Shown here in pieces: positions 1 to 8,781 of a stretch of 64,000 bases of DNA (position 1 is its first letter; each line of letters opens with the position of its first letter). The position numbers and the translations under genes are program-made. This DNA comes from CAWFPR01 sp963817635 (GTDB taxonomy: Bacteria > Acidobacteriota > Vicinamibacteria > Vicinamibacterales > 2-12-FULL-66-21). The stretch spans positions 62,001-126,000 of the forward strand of contig CAWFPR010000016.1 in NCBI GenBank assembly GCA_963817635.1, given 5' to 3'. The notes beneath the pieces were generated by a model. The model was not told the origin of the DNA. It made no database searches and was given only the letters and a program-made list of their open reading frames with translations.

Positions 1-1210
1 GAGCAGGATGAGGCCGATCGGCATCATCCATTTGTTGAAGAACGGCGGGCCGACGGTCAGCCGCTCGCCCATCACCGCCTCGCTCAGCGTCGGGAACATC
101 GTGGCGAACAGGACGAAGAAGGCCGAGAACAGCAGGATCCAGTTGTTGGCCAGGAACGCCGCTTCGCGGGAGACCCACGAATCGAGCTCGTGGCGCGACC
201 GCAGCAGCGGCAGCCGGTAGATCACCAGGCCGAAGCTGAACGTGAGGATCGCCACCATGAAGATCGTGAACAGCAGCGCGAGCCAGCGGTCCTCGCCGAA
301 CGCGTGCACGGACTGCACGACGCCCGACCGCGTCATGAACGTGCCGAAAATCGTGAGGAAGAACGTGACGATGACGAGCGTGACGTTCCAGACCCGCAGC
401 ATGCCGCGCCGCTCCTGGACCATGACCGAGTGGAGGAACGCCGTCGCCGTGAACCACGGCAGCAGCCCTGCGTTCTCGACCGGATCCCAGCCCCAGTAGC
501 CGCCCCACCCCAGTTCTTCATACGCCCACAGCATGCCGAGCGTCAGGCCGAACGACAGGAACAGCCACCCGACCATCGTCCAGCGCCGGACCGCCCGTAG
601 CCACGAGTCGTCCAGGTGGCCCGTCACGAGCGCCGCGATGCCGAAGGCATAAGGGATCGTCATGGCCACGAAGCCGATGTAGAGCGACGGCGGGTGAATC
701 GCCATGTAGAAGTTCTGGAGCAGCGGATTGAGCCCCTTGCCTTCCGCCGGCACCTGCGTGACGTAGGTCGAGAACGGGTTGTTGTGCACGACCATCAGGA
801 AGAGGAAGAACATCTCCGTGGCCGAGATCACCGCGATGACGTACGGAATGAGTTCGCGATGGCGCTCGCGGTTCACGTACACCGCGACCGCGCCGAACAG
901 CCCGAGCAGCCACACCCAGAACATGATCGAGCCGTCGAGCCCGCCCCAGTACCGACGCAATCTTGTAGACCAGCGGCTGCGCCGAATCCGAGTAGCGCTG
1001 GACGTACTTGATGGCGTAGTTGTTCGTCACGAAGGCGTGCACGATGACGCCGGTCGCGACCGTCATGAGCGCCGTCACGAAATAGAAGGCGCCCACCCCG
1101 CTTTCGACCAGGCGGCGCGACCGGCGCCGGGCGCCGGCCACCGACGCGGCAATCGCGTAGGCGCAGACCACGAAACTTGCGAGCAGGAGGAAGGTGCCGA
1201 GTGTTGACAT
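1..1210 (-). CDS. ccmF: Cytochrome c-type biogenesis protein CcmF (N-terminal part, frameshifted, cut by window edge)
   Basis: CcmF is the membrane haem lyase subunit that delivers haem from CcmE to apocytochrome c. The start at 1210 opens with MSTLGTFLLLASF, a membrane helix. The frame breaks near 952: codons continue as YWGGLDGSIMFWVWLL only after dropping one base before GTAC. Past the break the WWD haem-handling motif WAYEELGWGGYWGWDP lies at about 482-530, followed by further helices with TMFPTLSEAVMGE near 75-105. The C-terminal half is outside the window. It lies downstream of ccmE in the same direction with an 88-base gap, the usual ccm order. The single-base break is more likely a sequence error than a true lesion because both sides are well conserved. 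Confidence 0.9.
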
Positions 1211-1298
1211 AGAGATACCGCGTTCAGCCAAGCCTTGCCGTCGGATCCGCCCCGTGGGATCCGGGTAATCCGTGGTTCAGAAGCCCCAGTCCCCTTGA

Positions 1299-1718
1299 CT
1301 AGCTGCCGGCTTTCCCGGGTGTTCCGCCGGCCTGGTACTTCGACGGGCACTTCGCCATCACGCCGTTGGCGTCGACGACGAAGCTGTCGTTCGTGCCGAG
1401 CCGTCCCTTGAGGACGACTTCCGAGCCGTCCTTGAACGTGTCCGGGACCACACCGGTGTAGCTCGCGTGCACCACTTTCCCGTTGCTCTGAATCTGGAAG
1501 CGGTATTCGAGCGTATCCGGCTTGCGCAGGATGGATTTGTCGACGACGTAGCCGTGCAGCTGGAGGCGCTTGCCCTGCCAGGCGCCGGGGTCGGACATGA
1601 CCTCGTCCACGTGCTTGTAGTACTCGGTCCCCTCGCTCAGGGTGGTGTAGAACAGGCCCCCGAGGGCAAGCACGAGAATGCCAACACTGACGCCGATTTT
1701 GATGGATTTGGTTTTCAT
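1299..1718 (-). CDS. ccmE: Cytochrome c maturation protein CcmE, CxxxY type
   Basis: This 139-residue protein is the periplasmic haem chaperone that binds haem covalently and passes it to CcmF. An N-terminal signal anchor (about residues 7-26) precedes an OB-fold region with GYVVDKS and YTGVVPDTF. The haem-binding site near the C-terminus reads CPSKY (Cys124 to Tyr128) where enteric CcmE has HxxxY, so this is the cysteine type known from some archaea and sulfate reducers. It sits directly upstream of ccmF and would act with it. Length is normal for the family. Confidence 0.92.
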   Translation of the reverse strand: MKTKSIKIGVSVGILVLALGGLFYTTLSEGTEYYKHVDEVMSDPGAWQGKRLQLHGYVVDKSILRKPDTLEYRFQIQSNGKVVHASYTGVVPDTFKDGSEVVLKGRLGTNDSFVVDANGVMAKCPSKYQAGGTPGKAGS

Positions 1719-1770
1719 AAACGTTGCCGGTATTCCGACACCCCCAGAATACCGTTGCGGCCGAGGGGGG

Positions 1771-2340
1771 TCAACCGCATTCCCCTGTCGCTTTGAGTAG
1801 CCGGTAGACGGTGGCGACGGGCAGCCCCACGACGTTGGACCACGACCCCTCGAGCCAGTCGATGAACCGGGCGGCGCGTCCCTGAACGCCGTATCCGCCT
1901 GCCTTTCCGGCCCATTCCCCGCTTCTGATGTACCAGTCCACTTCTGCGTCGGTCAGGCGCAAGAGTCGTACCCGGCTCGTCGTCACCTCGAAGAACTCGC
2001 CGGCGCCCGCAACGACCACCACGGCCGTGTGGACCGCGTGCTCCACGCCAGACAGCGTTTTCACCATGCGCCGGGCGTCCTCCGGGCCATCGGGCTTCCC
2101 GAGGATCTCGCCCTCCGCTACCACGACCGTATCGGCCGCGATGACCACGCTGCCGGATTCCCGGCAACGCCGTGTAGCAATCGCGGCCTTGTCTCGCGCG
2201 ACCCTGAGGGCGTAGGCGGTGGGAGCTTCGCCGGGCCACACGGTCTCGTCCACGTCGGACGGCGCCACCACGAATGAAAATCCGGCAAGTTCGAGCAGTT
2301 CCGCCCGACGCGGAGACGCGGACGCGAGGATCAGAGGCAT
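1771..2340 (-). CDS. maf: Maf-like nucleotide pyrophosphatase (YhdE type, dTTP/UTP)
   Basis: Maf proteins hydrolyse non-canonical or excess nucleoside triphosphates to monophosphates in the cytoplasm. The 189-residue product starts with LILASASPRRAELL, the family signature, and has AADTVVV with the catalytic Asp, GKPDGPEDARRM, and GKAGGYGVQGRAARF near the C-terminus. The GGYGxQG form is that of the dTTP/UTP-specific YhdE branch rather than the m7GTP-specific YceF branch. It is transcribed toward ccmE with a 52-base gap and is divergent from the DciA-like gene. Specificity is inferred from motif only. Confidence 0.9.
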   Translation of the reverse strand: MPLILASASPRRAELLELAGFSFVVAPSDVDETVWPGEAPTAYALRVARDKAAIATRRCRESGSVVIAADTVVVAEGEILGKPDGPEDARRMVKTLSGVEHAVHTAVVVVAGAGEFFEVTTSRVRLLRLTDAEVDWYIRSGEWAGKAGGYGVQGRAARFIDWLEGSWSNVVGLPVATVYRLLKATGECG

Positions 2341-2443
2341 CGGATCAAGATGATAGGATATCGGAAACTGGCGCGTCTCTAATCGTTGACGTCACTGGCG
2401 CCACCTGCATGAGGTCGGCGTCGCAGTCGCTCGCCGGCAAGTC

Positions 2444-2767
2444 ATGTTTCCAATCCAGACACTCACGTCGAATGTACTCGCGGGGCTCGTGCGGCGACAG
2501 CCCGCATCGGCAGCACGGACGAGCTTCGCGTGGCAGATCGCCGTGGGGCCTGCGCTCGCTCGCACGACGACCGTCGAGCTGGTCGAAGGAGTCCTCTACG
2601 TCCGCGCCCGCGACCCCCGATGGTTGAAGGAAATCCGCGACCTGCGCCAGCAGGTACTCCTGCGGCTCCAGCACCTGCTCGGCCCCGATGTCACGTCGAT
2701 CCGGCTCCAGGGTGAAGCGACCGTCGATGATCGTCCAGCATCCGGCGACGCTCCCCACTCCGCATAG
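2444..2767 (+). CDS. DciA-like protein (DUF721 family)
   Basis: A 107-residue protein of the DUF721/DciA type. The match is the pattern FAWQIAVGPALARTT, then GVLYVRARDPRWLKEI, then LLRLQHLLG, which follows the family layout of a Trp-containing helix, a strand reading L-V and a second Trp helix. DciA is the ancestral loader of the replicative helicase DnaB in bacteria lacking DnaC; whether this short member does so is inference. The start is the first ATG of the frame and no strong ribosome-binding site is visible. It ends 8 bases before the thiolase start, so co-transcription is likely. Confidence 0.7.
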   Translation: MFPIQTLTSNVLAGLVRRQPASAARTSFAWQIAVGPALARTTTVELVEGVLYVRARDPRWLKEIRDLRQQVLLRLQHLLGPDVTSIRLQGEATVDDRPASGDAPHSA

Positions 2768-2775
2768 AGGTAGTC

Positions 2776-3957
2776 ATGAAGGATTCAGTCATTCTCTCCG
2801 CCGTCAGGACTCCCACCGGGAAGTTCCTCGGATCGCTCAAGTCGTTCACCGCCCCCCAGCTCGGGGCGCTGGCGGTGCGCGAAGCCGTTGCCCGCGCCGG
2901 AATCTATCCGGCGAGCGTGGACGAGTGCATCATGGGCAACGTCATTCAGGCGGGCAACGGGCAGAACCCGGCGCGCCAGGCGGCGCTCAACGGCGGGCTC
3001 GGCGAGCACGTCGGCGCGCTGACAATCAACAAGGTGTGCGGATCCGGCCTCAAGGCCGTCATGCTCGCGGCGCAGGGCATCGCGACCGGCGACATCGAGA
3101 TCGCGGTGGCGGGCGGCATGGAGTCGATGAGCAGCTCGCCCTACCTGGTCCCCCGCATCCGCGAAGGACTGCGCATGGGAAACGGCACGCTCGTCGATTC
3201 GATGATCAACGACGGCCTGTGGTGTGCGTTCGAGAACTGCCACATGGGCATGTCGGGCGAAGTCGTGGCCGACAAGTACGCCGTCGCGCGCACCGAGCAG
3301 GACAAGTACGCCGCGGAAAGCCATCGCAAAGCCGCGCGCGCGACGCGCGAGGGATGGTTCAAGGACGAAATCCTGCCGATTGCGATCCCGCAGAAGAAGG
3401 GCGACCCGATCGTCGTCGATCGCGATGAATCGATTCGCGAGGACACCACGCCTGAAGCGCTCGCCGCGCTCAAGCCGGCGTTCAAGAAGGACGGCAGCGT
3501 CACCGCGGGCAACGCGCCCGGCGTCAACGACGGCGCGGCGGCCCTCGTCGTCACGTCCGCCGACAGGGCGCGCGCCCTGGGGAAAACGCCGATGGCGCGG
3601 ATCGTCGGCCAGGCGACGAGCGGCCTCGCCCCGAAGCTGGTGCTGATGACCCCGGTCGAAGCCGTGCGCAAGGTCGCGGGCAAGGTGGGCTGGAAGCTCG
3701 CCGATGTCGATCTCTTCGAACTGAACGAGGCGTTCTCGGTGCAGGCCGTCGCGGTCATCCGCGAGCTGGGCATCGACATCGACCGCGTCAACGTGCACGG
3801 CGGCGCGGTCGCGATGGGCCATCCCATCGGCGCCAGCGGCGCGCGCATCCTGACGACCCTGCTCTACGCGCTGAAACACCGCAACCTCAAGCGCGGCATC
3901 GCGTCGTTGTGCCTCGGCGGCGGGAACGGCGTGGCGCTGGCGGTGGAGATGGTGTAG
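2776..3957 (+). CDS. Thiolase, acetyl-CoA C-acetyltransferase
   Basis: This 393-residue thiolase condenses two acetyl-CoA to acetoacetyl-CoA or cleaves 3-ketoacyl-CoA. It opens with the family start (VILSAVRTPTGKFLGSLK). The nucleophilic Cys lies in INKVCGSGLKAV, the catalytic His in HGGAVAMGHPIGASGARI, and the second Cys in CLGGGNGVALAVE; NEAFSVQAV is also present. All key residues and the family length are intact. With the 3-hydroxybutyryl-CoA dehydrogenase at 5245 it would form the first two steps of a butanoyl-CoA or polyhydroxybutyrate-type pathway, or serve short-chain beta-oxidation. The two genes are separated by 1.3 kb of mobile repeat DNA, so they probably were adjacent before that insertion. 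Confidence 0.95.
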   Translation: MKDSVILSAVRTPTGKFLGSLKSFTAPQLGALAVREAVARAGIYPASVDECIMGNVIQAGNGQNPARQAALNGGLGEHVGALTINKVCGSGLKAVMLAAQGIATGDIEIAVAGGMESMSSSPYLVPRIREGLRMGNGTLVDSMINDGLWCAFENCHMGMSGEVVADKYAVARTEQDKYAAESHRKAARATREGWFKDEILPIAIPQKKGDPIVVDRDESIREDTTPEALAALKPAFKKDGSVTAGNAPGVNDGAAALVVTSADRARALGKTPMARIVGQATSGLAPKLVLMTPVEAVRKVAGKVGWKLADVDLFELNEAFSVQAVAVIRELGIDIDRVNVHGGAVAMGHPIGASGARILTTLLYALKHRNLKRGIASLCLGGGNGVALAVEMV

Positions 3958-3983
3958 GGGCGGTCGGGTCCGCGGTCCGTCAA

Positions 3984-4404
3984 GGGCGGCTCACGAGCCG
4001 CCCGGCTACAGGCGAGCCCCCTGACAGGCGAACCGCCCCTGCACGGGCCGTCCTGAACGGCGGCGCGGGGTTCGCCGGAGGGGTTGTTGAAGGGCGGTAC
4101 GGCGCGCCGCGACGGCGGATTGTTAGCGGGTTCCGTACAAGGGCAACGGGCGTTGATCGCGGGGGGCGTCAAGGGCGCCGGGGTTCGTCGGGGGGGGGCT
4201 GTCAAGGGCGGCTCACGAGCCGCCCCTGCGCGAACCCCTACACGGGCGGCGCCCCTACACGGGCCGCCCTAAAGGGCGGCGGGATTTGCCGGAGGGATCT
4301 GTCAAGGGCGGCTCACGAGCCGCCCCTACGCGAGACCCCTACGCGAGCCGCCCCTACACGAGCCGCCCCTACGCGAGCCGCCCCTACGCGAGCCGCCCTG
4401 CACG
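3984..4404. repeat. Array of REP-like palindromes (GGGCGGCTCrCGAGCCGCCC family)
   Basis: Three near-perfect 20-base palindromes lie at 3984-4003, 4206-4225 and 4306-4325, each reading GGGCGGCTCACGAGCCGCCC. They are followed by five half-units (GCGAGCCGCCCCTAC and close variants) at about 4328-4400, with CCCTACACGGGC variants between. No gene is seen between 3958 and 4426 apart from this array. It adjoins a RAYT transposase gene, the enzyme class that mobilises REP palindromes. Confidence 0.85.
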
Positions 4405-4426
4405 TGTTTCATCACGGCATCGGGGT

Positions 4427-5010
4427 TCATCGGAGGGCGGGCACGGATCCAATCGGGTTCTCCTGGATGTACCGGCGGATCCGCGCGAGATCCACTTCGT
4501 CTGCGGACGACGTGGTCCCAGAAATCACGCTGCCACAACCGGGCGCCTGGGAGTTTGCCGCAGCAGATTGACGCTCTTCGTCGAAACCGTCTTGAAGGCC
4601 CCGACCAGTTCCCCAAGCGGTTTCCGCCGCCGGTGATCTGCCGTTGTCCCCGTGTGATCCCCAGTTGTAGGGGCGGCTCGTGAGCCGCCCTGATCCCGTG
4701 AGCCGCCCTGATCCCGTGAGCCGCCCTGATCCCGTGAGCCGCCCTGATCGCGCGACTCGTCGGTCAGGATCAAAATTCCGTGCAGGTGATCCGGCATGAC
4801 GCACCATTCATCCAGCCCCACGTATCTGTACTGGCACGCCAACCATTTCCACGCCTCGGCTACAGTCTTCCCGACTTCATTCAGCCGCACTTCGCCCGCG
4901 ACGTTCTCGCCGAACACGTCTCCCCGTTGTTCGGCGCAGACGGTCACGAAATACGCGCCGCACGCGGCGTAGTCGCGCCGCGGCAACCGGAGGTTCCGAC
5001 GATCGGCCAA
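4427..5010 (-). pseudogene. REP-associated tyrosine transposase (RAYT, IS200-like Y1 family), frame broken twice
   Basis: RAYTs are single-copy HUH/Y1 transposase relatives that process REP hairpins. The N-terminus (RRNLRLPRRDYAACGAYFVT) and the CVMPDHLHGILIL segment with the metal-binding H-x-H pair match this class. A stretch encoded by four copies of the element's own repeat (SRDQGG units, 4680-4760) interrupts the middle in frame. The conserved tail LWQRDFWDHVV and then RRYIQENP appear in two other frames, so single-base shifts exist near 4560 and 4515. Whether the shifts are real or sequence errors cannot be decided here. The gene is antisense to its thiolase and dehydrogenase neighbours. 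Confidence 0.8.
4671..4761. repeat. REP palindrome plus four 18-base half-units inside the RAYT gene
   Basis: A full palindrome GGGCGGCTCGTGAGCCGCCC at 4671-4690 is followed by tandem copies of TGATCCCGTGAGCCGCCC. Being 18 bases long, the units keep the frame of the transposase gene on the other strand and add a hexapeptide repeat to the protein. Confidence 0.85.
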
Positions 5011-5134
5011 ATCGCGCCATTCTGGACACGAAGAGGCAAGGCACGCACCATGTCGCGTACATTGCCAGAACGCGGCAAATGGAAAACAATGACGACAACA
5101 ACCATCAATCGTCAGCCATCAATGACACGTGCAG

Positions 5135-5206
5135 GGGCGGCTCGTGAGCCGCCCTGGACACGGACACGGACACGGACACGGGGACACGGACACGACCAGA
5201 CACGGA
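5135..5206. repeat. REP palindrome followed by GGACAC hexamer repeats
   Basis: A palindrome GGGCGGCTCGTGAGCCGCCC at 5135-5154 is directly followed by about seven GGACAC hexamers (5156-5205, one with an extra GG). The rest of the gap 5011-5244 shows no gene. The start of the dehydrogenase follows 39 bases later. Confidence 0.8.
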
Positions 5207-5244
5207 GCACGAACCGGGACAAAACCGCATAACGCAGGTATGCC

Positions 5245-6111
<867 letters not shown>

Positions 6112-6199
6112 GACACCCCCGCCCGCGGCCGTGGGCGGGGCGAGTGGTCGGCTCGCGGGGGATCGCCGCCAGCCGCCCACTCGGCGAGTGTCCGACGGC

Positions 6200-8065
6200 C
6201 TACAGCACCGCGACCGCGAGTGCCGCCGGCAGGGCCGCGAGCGTCCAGGCTCCGAGCACGACCGCGGCAACCCGCGCCGAACGCGTGCGCCAGAGCGCGA
6301 TGAGTCCGCCCGCGATCCCGAAGACCGCTATCGGCATCGCGAACGCAAGCAGTCCGCTCCCCGCGTCGATCGTCCAGCCCGCAACGAGGCCGACCAGCGT
6401 ACCCCCGAGCCCGACGAGCGGCAGCCGCCACCAGGCGACGCGCCGCGTCGAGCGATAGAGCGCCGCCGCGAGGAGCGCACAGACCAGCCACACCTTCAGC
6501 CCCCGCCAGAGATACGGCAGTCCGATCGACCGAAACGAGAGCGAACCTTCCGCCGACGTGCCAGGCTCGGGCGGCGCGTCCAGGGCTCGGCGCATCTCAC
6601 GGAAACTGGCGAGAGCCGCCGGCGTCATGCCAGGCACGCGGGTCAGATCGTCGAGGGAGGCGAACGGCGCGGCCCGCAGGACCTCGCGCGCGAGCGAGCG
6701 GTCCACATCCGGCACGGCCGCGAGCTCCGCCGGCGACGCGGCATTGAGATCGAAGGTCTGCAGCCGCGGCAGCGCGCGGTACTGGTCGAACAGCGTGGTC
6801 CCGGCCGCGAACCGCTCGTTCAGCAGCCAGATTTCCGGTGCGCGCGGAACGTCCTGCCCGACCAGCGCCTCCCGCAGCACGCCGCGCGCGACCTCCGCCT
6901 CGTCGGGGAACAGCCGCGCGTACGCGTCGATCACGCCAGCCGCGTCGTAGTGCCCCTCGTGGATCGCCGCACAGACTTTCAGGTAGGCGTTGTCCAGCGG
7001 ATCGATCTGCGCCCGGGTCGTGCCGAAACGTCCGTAGAACGCCGTGTCGCGAACGCCGTCGCGGATCGCCGGTGTGTTCACCAGCCGGACGAACAGCGCG
7101 CTGACGAACCCTTCACTCGCGAGCAGCCGTGCGGCTGATTTCGGCGGCGCATCCGCGCGGCCGGGCATCACGTTTTCGAGCAGATATGCCCGATACGCGC
7201 CACCCGGCGTCAGCAGCCGCTCGGGCACGTCCGGCTCGTGGGCGAACAGGTTCGCCTTCACGGCGTGGTAGCGCAGCACCTGCTCGCCGCGGCTGAACCA
7301 GAGCAGGAAGGTCATCCGCGCCTTCGGCGCGACCGCCCAGCGCGCCGACACTGCCCGCCGGTAGTCCTCGAACTGCCGCAGCGCGCCGTCGCGCACTCCG
7401 GCGTCGCGCAACACGCCGGTCGCGGGGAAGACGTCCGGATCGTCGATGGCCATCACCTGTGCGTGCTCGGCGAAGCCCTCGTTGAAGGCGGTGACGCGGT
7501 CGGTGCGCACGCCGATGGCGTGCACCTGCGAGGCGCGTCCCTCCGGCGCCTCCCCCGCCAGCGCCGCGACGACGATGTGCATCAACTCGTGCGGGAAGAT
7601 CTGGTCCATGGCTCCGGGCCGTCCCGCAAGGTCGCTGCGCCGGTGCAGATCGACGAAGGTCGTCTCGGGGTGGACCACGCCGTCGAGCACGAACCCGGCA
7701 CGCGGGAAACCTCCCTGGTTGTCGGAGAGCACGAGATAGGCCGGCTGCGGCACCTGGTCGGGATGCGCGAAGTGCTGGACCCATTGGTACAGGCGCAGCA
7801 CGCGGCCGGAGTAGGCCGAGGTGAGGACAGCCATGTGCTCCGGCGCGTCGACGCGCTCGACAATCGGGCGGCCGTCCTGCTGACGGCCGGTGTCGGAGAG
7901 GACGACGAGGAGAGGGGCCGCCGTGGATCCCTGCGGTGCGGCGGCGAAAAGATACAGCAGCAAAGCGCCTGCGGTCACGTTGAAATAGACGAGCTGGACG
8001 GGCGCCGGGTTCGCGATATTCCGGAGGGACTCGCCCGGTCGGGCCAGGGCCTGACGGATTGACAT
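6200..8065 (-). CDS. Membrane-anchored HExxH metallopeptidase-like protein with helix-hairpin-helix domain
   Basis: A 621-residue protein with an unusual domain order. An N-terminal membrane segment (about residues 24-44) is followed by a gluzincin-like region with FPHELMHIVVAAL (HExxH zinc site) and, about 40 residues on, FNEGFAEHAQVMA (the Glu-bearing helix). Around residues 435-505 lies a ComEA-like helix-hairpin-helix: FDLNAASPAELAAVPDVD and LDDLTRVPGMTPAALASF. The last 110 residues hold about four membrane helices ending at the C-terminus. I do not know a named family with this order. The start codon lies inside the inverted repeat shared with vapB; if transcription starts from the mirror promoter there, a later start codon would be needed. 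Substrate is unknown. Confidence 0.7.
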   Translation of the reverse strand: MSIRQALARPGESLRNIANPAPVQLVYFNVTAGALLLYLFAAAPQGSTAAPLLVVLSDTGRQQDGRPIVERVDAPEHMAVLTSAYSGRVLRLYQWVQHFAHPDQVPQPAYLVLSDNQGGFPRAGFVLDGVVHPETTFVDLHRRSDLAGRPGAMDQIFPHELMHIVVAALAGEAPEGRASQVHAIGVRTDRVTAFNEGFAEHAQVMAIDDPDVFPATGVLRDAGVRDGALRQFEDYRRAVSARWAVAPKARMTFLLWFSRGEQVLRYHAVKANLFAHEPDVPERLLTPGGAYRAYLLENVMPGRADAPPKSAARLLASEGFVSALFVRLVNTPAIRDGVRDTAFYGRFGTTRAQIDPLDNAYLKVCAAIHEGHYDAAGVIDAYARLFPDEAEVARGVLREALVGQDVPRAPEIWLLNERFAAGTTLFDQYRALPRLQTFDLNAASPAELAAVPDVDRSLAREVLRAAPFASLDDLTRVPGMTPAALASFREMRRALDAPPEPGTSAEGSLSFRSIGLPYLWRGLKVWLVCALLAAALYRSTRRVAWWRLPLVGLGGTLVGLVAGWTIDAGSGLLAFAMPIAVFGIAGGLIALWRTRSARVAAVVLGAWTLAALPAALAVAVL

Positions 8066-8096
8066 CTGATGCTATGTGCCTTAGCATCTGATGTCA
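8059..8096. promoter_or_regulatory. Inverted-repeat operator overlapping a promoter, between metallopeptidase and vapB
   Basis: Arms TGACATCTGATGCTA (8060-8074) and TAGCATCTGATGTCA (8082-8096) are inverted copies with one mismatch and a 7-base spacer. On the plus strand TTGACA (8059-8064), a 17-base spacer and TAGCAT (8082-8087) form a good sigma-70 promoter. The predicted transcript would start at about 8094-8096, on the vapB ATG, that is leaderless. The symmetry gives a similar minus-strand promoter (ATGACA, 17 bases, TAGCAT). A ribbon-helix-helix antitoxin binding its own operator is the expected user. Confidence 0.65.
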
Positions 8097-8344
8097 TGAG
8101 GACCACCGTCGATATCGATCAGCCCGTCCTGCGCGAGCTGAAGCGACTGCAGAAGGCGGAAGGCAAATCGCTCGGTCGCCTGGTGTCCGATCTGCTGGGT
8201 GTCGCCCTCAGCCGCCGGCAGGCGGACAAGCCCGCGCGCCCCGCCTTCCGCTGGAGCGCACGCGACATGCGGGCACGCGTCAACATCGCCGACAAGGAAG
8301 CCGTGCGCGCCCTCCTCGACGCGGGGAACGTTCACAAGCCGTGA
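8096..8344 (+). CDS. Antitoxin VapB-like, ribbon-helix-helix
   Basis: An 82-residue protein starting MRTTVDIDQPVLRELKRLQ, a typical ribbon-helix-helix DNA-binding N-terminus, with a C-terminal tail (FRWSARDMRARVNIADK) of the kind that wraps the toxin. The ATG at 8096 was chosen because the RHH strand begins there; an ATG at 8069 in the same frame would add nine unrelated residues. The stop overlaps the toxin start as GTGA, so translation is probably coupled. It likely represses the pair through the inverted repeat at 8060-8096. Confidence 0.85.
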   Translation: MRTTVDIDQPVLRELKRLQKAEGKSLGRLVSDLLGVALSRRQADKPARPAFRWSARDMRARVNIADKEAVRALLDAGNVHKP

Positions 8345-8781
8345 GCTTCTCCATCGACGTCAACGTGCTGCTGTACGCGTCGGACACGGCCAGTCCGTTG
8401 TCGGGCCAGGCGTCGGCGTTCCTTTACGACTGCGCTGCCAGCGATGACCTGCTGTACGTAGCGTGGCCCACGATCATGGGCTACCTGCGCATCGCCACCC
8501 ACCCGGCCATCTTCTCCGCGCCGCTCACGCCGGACGAGGCGCGCGGGAACATCGAGAGCCTGCTCGCGCTCCCTCACGTCAGAACGCTGGGTGAGGACGA
8601 GGAGTATTGGGACACCTACACGGCACTGTCGCGCACGCTCCCGCTGAGGGGTAACGCCGTGCCCGACGCGCATCTCGCCGCCTTGTTGCGCACGCACGGC
8701 GTCCGGACGCTCTACACCAGCGATGCCGACTTCAGACGATTTCCGTTCCTGCGCGTGATCGATCCGTTCAGCGCGCCGTGA
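8341..8781 (+). CDS. VapC-type toxin, PIN-domain ribonuclease
   Basis: A 146-residue PIN-domain protein. SIDVNVLLYASD carries the first Asp, and NAVPDAHLAALLRTHGVRTLYTSDADFRRFPFL carries the later conserved Asp residues with the TSDADF ending typical of this VapC group. The usual acidic residue in the second motif (commonly E near xxGYxR) reads WPTIMGYLRIATHP here. PIN toxins cleave RNA, often tRNA or rRNA loops, and are neutralised by the adjacent antitoxin. The GTG start overlaps the vapB stop. The 3' end overlaps the convergent TPR gene by 14 bases. Confidence 0.85.
   Translation: MSFSIDVNVLLYASDTASPLSGQASAFLYDCAASDDLLYVAWPTIMGYLRIATHPAIFSAPLTPDEARGNIESLLALPHVRTLGEDEEYWDTYTALSRTLPLRGNAVPDAHLAALLRTHGVRTLYTSDADFRRFPFLRVIDPFSAP

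Noticed and set aside
4671..4761. Peptide repeat of functional importance in the RAYT protein
   Set aside because: The hexapeptide is fully explained by DNA-level expansion of the element's own half-palindromes.
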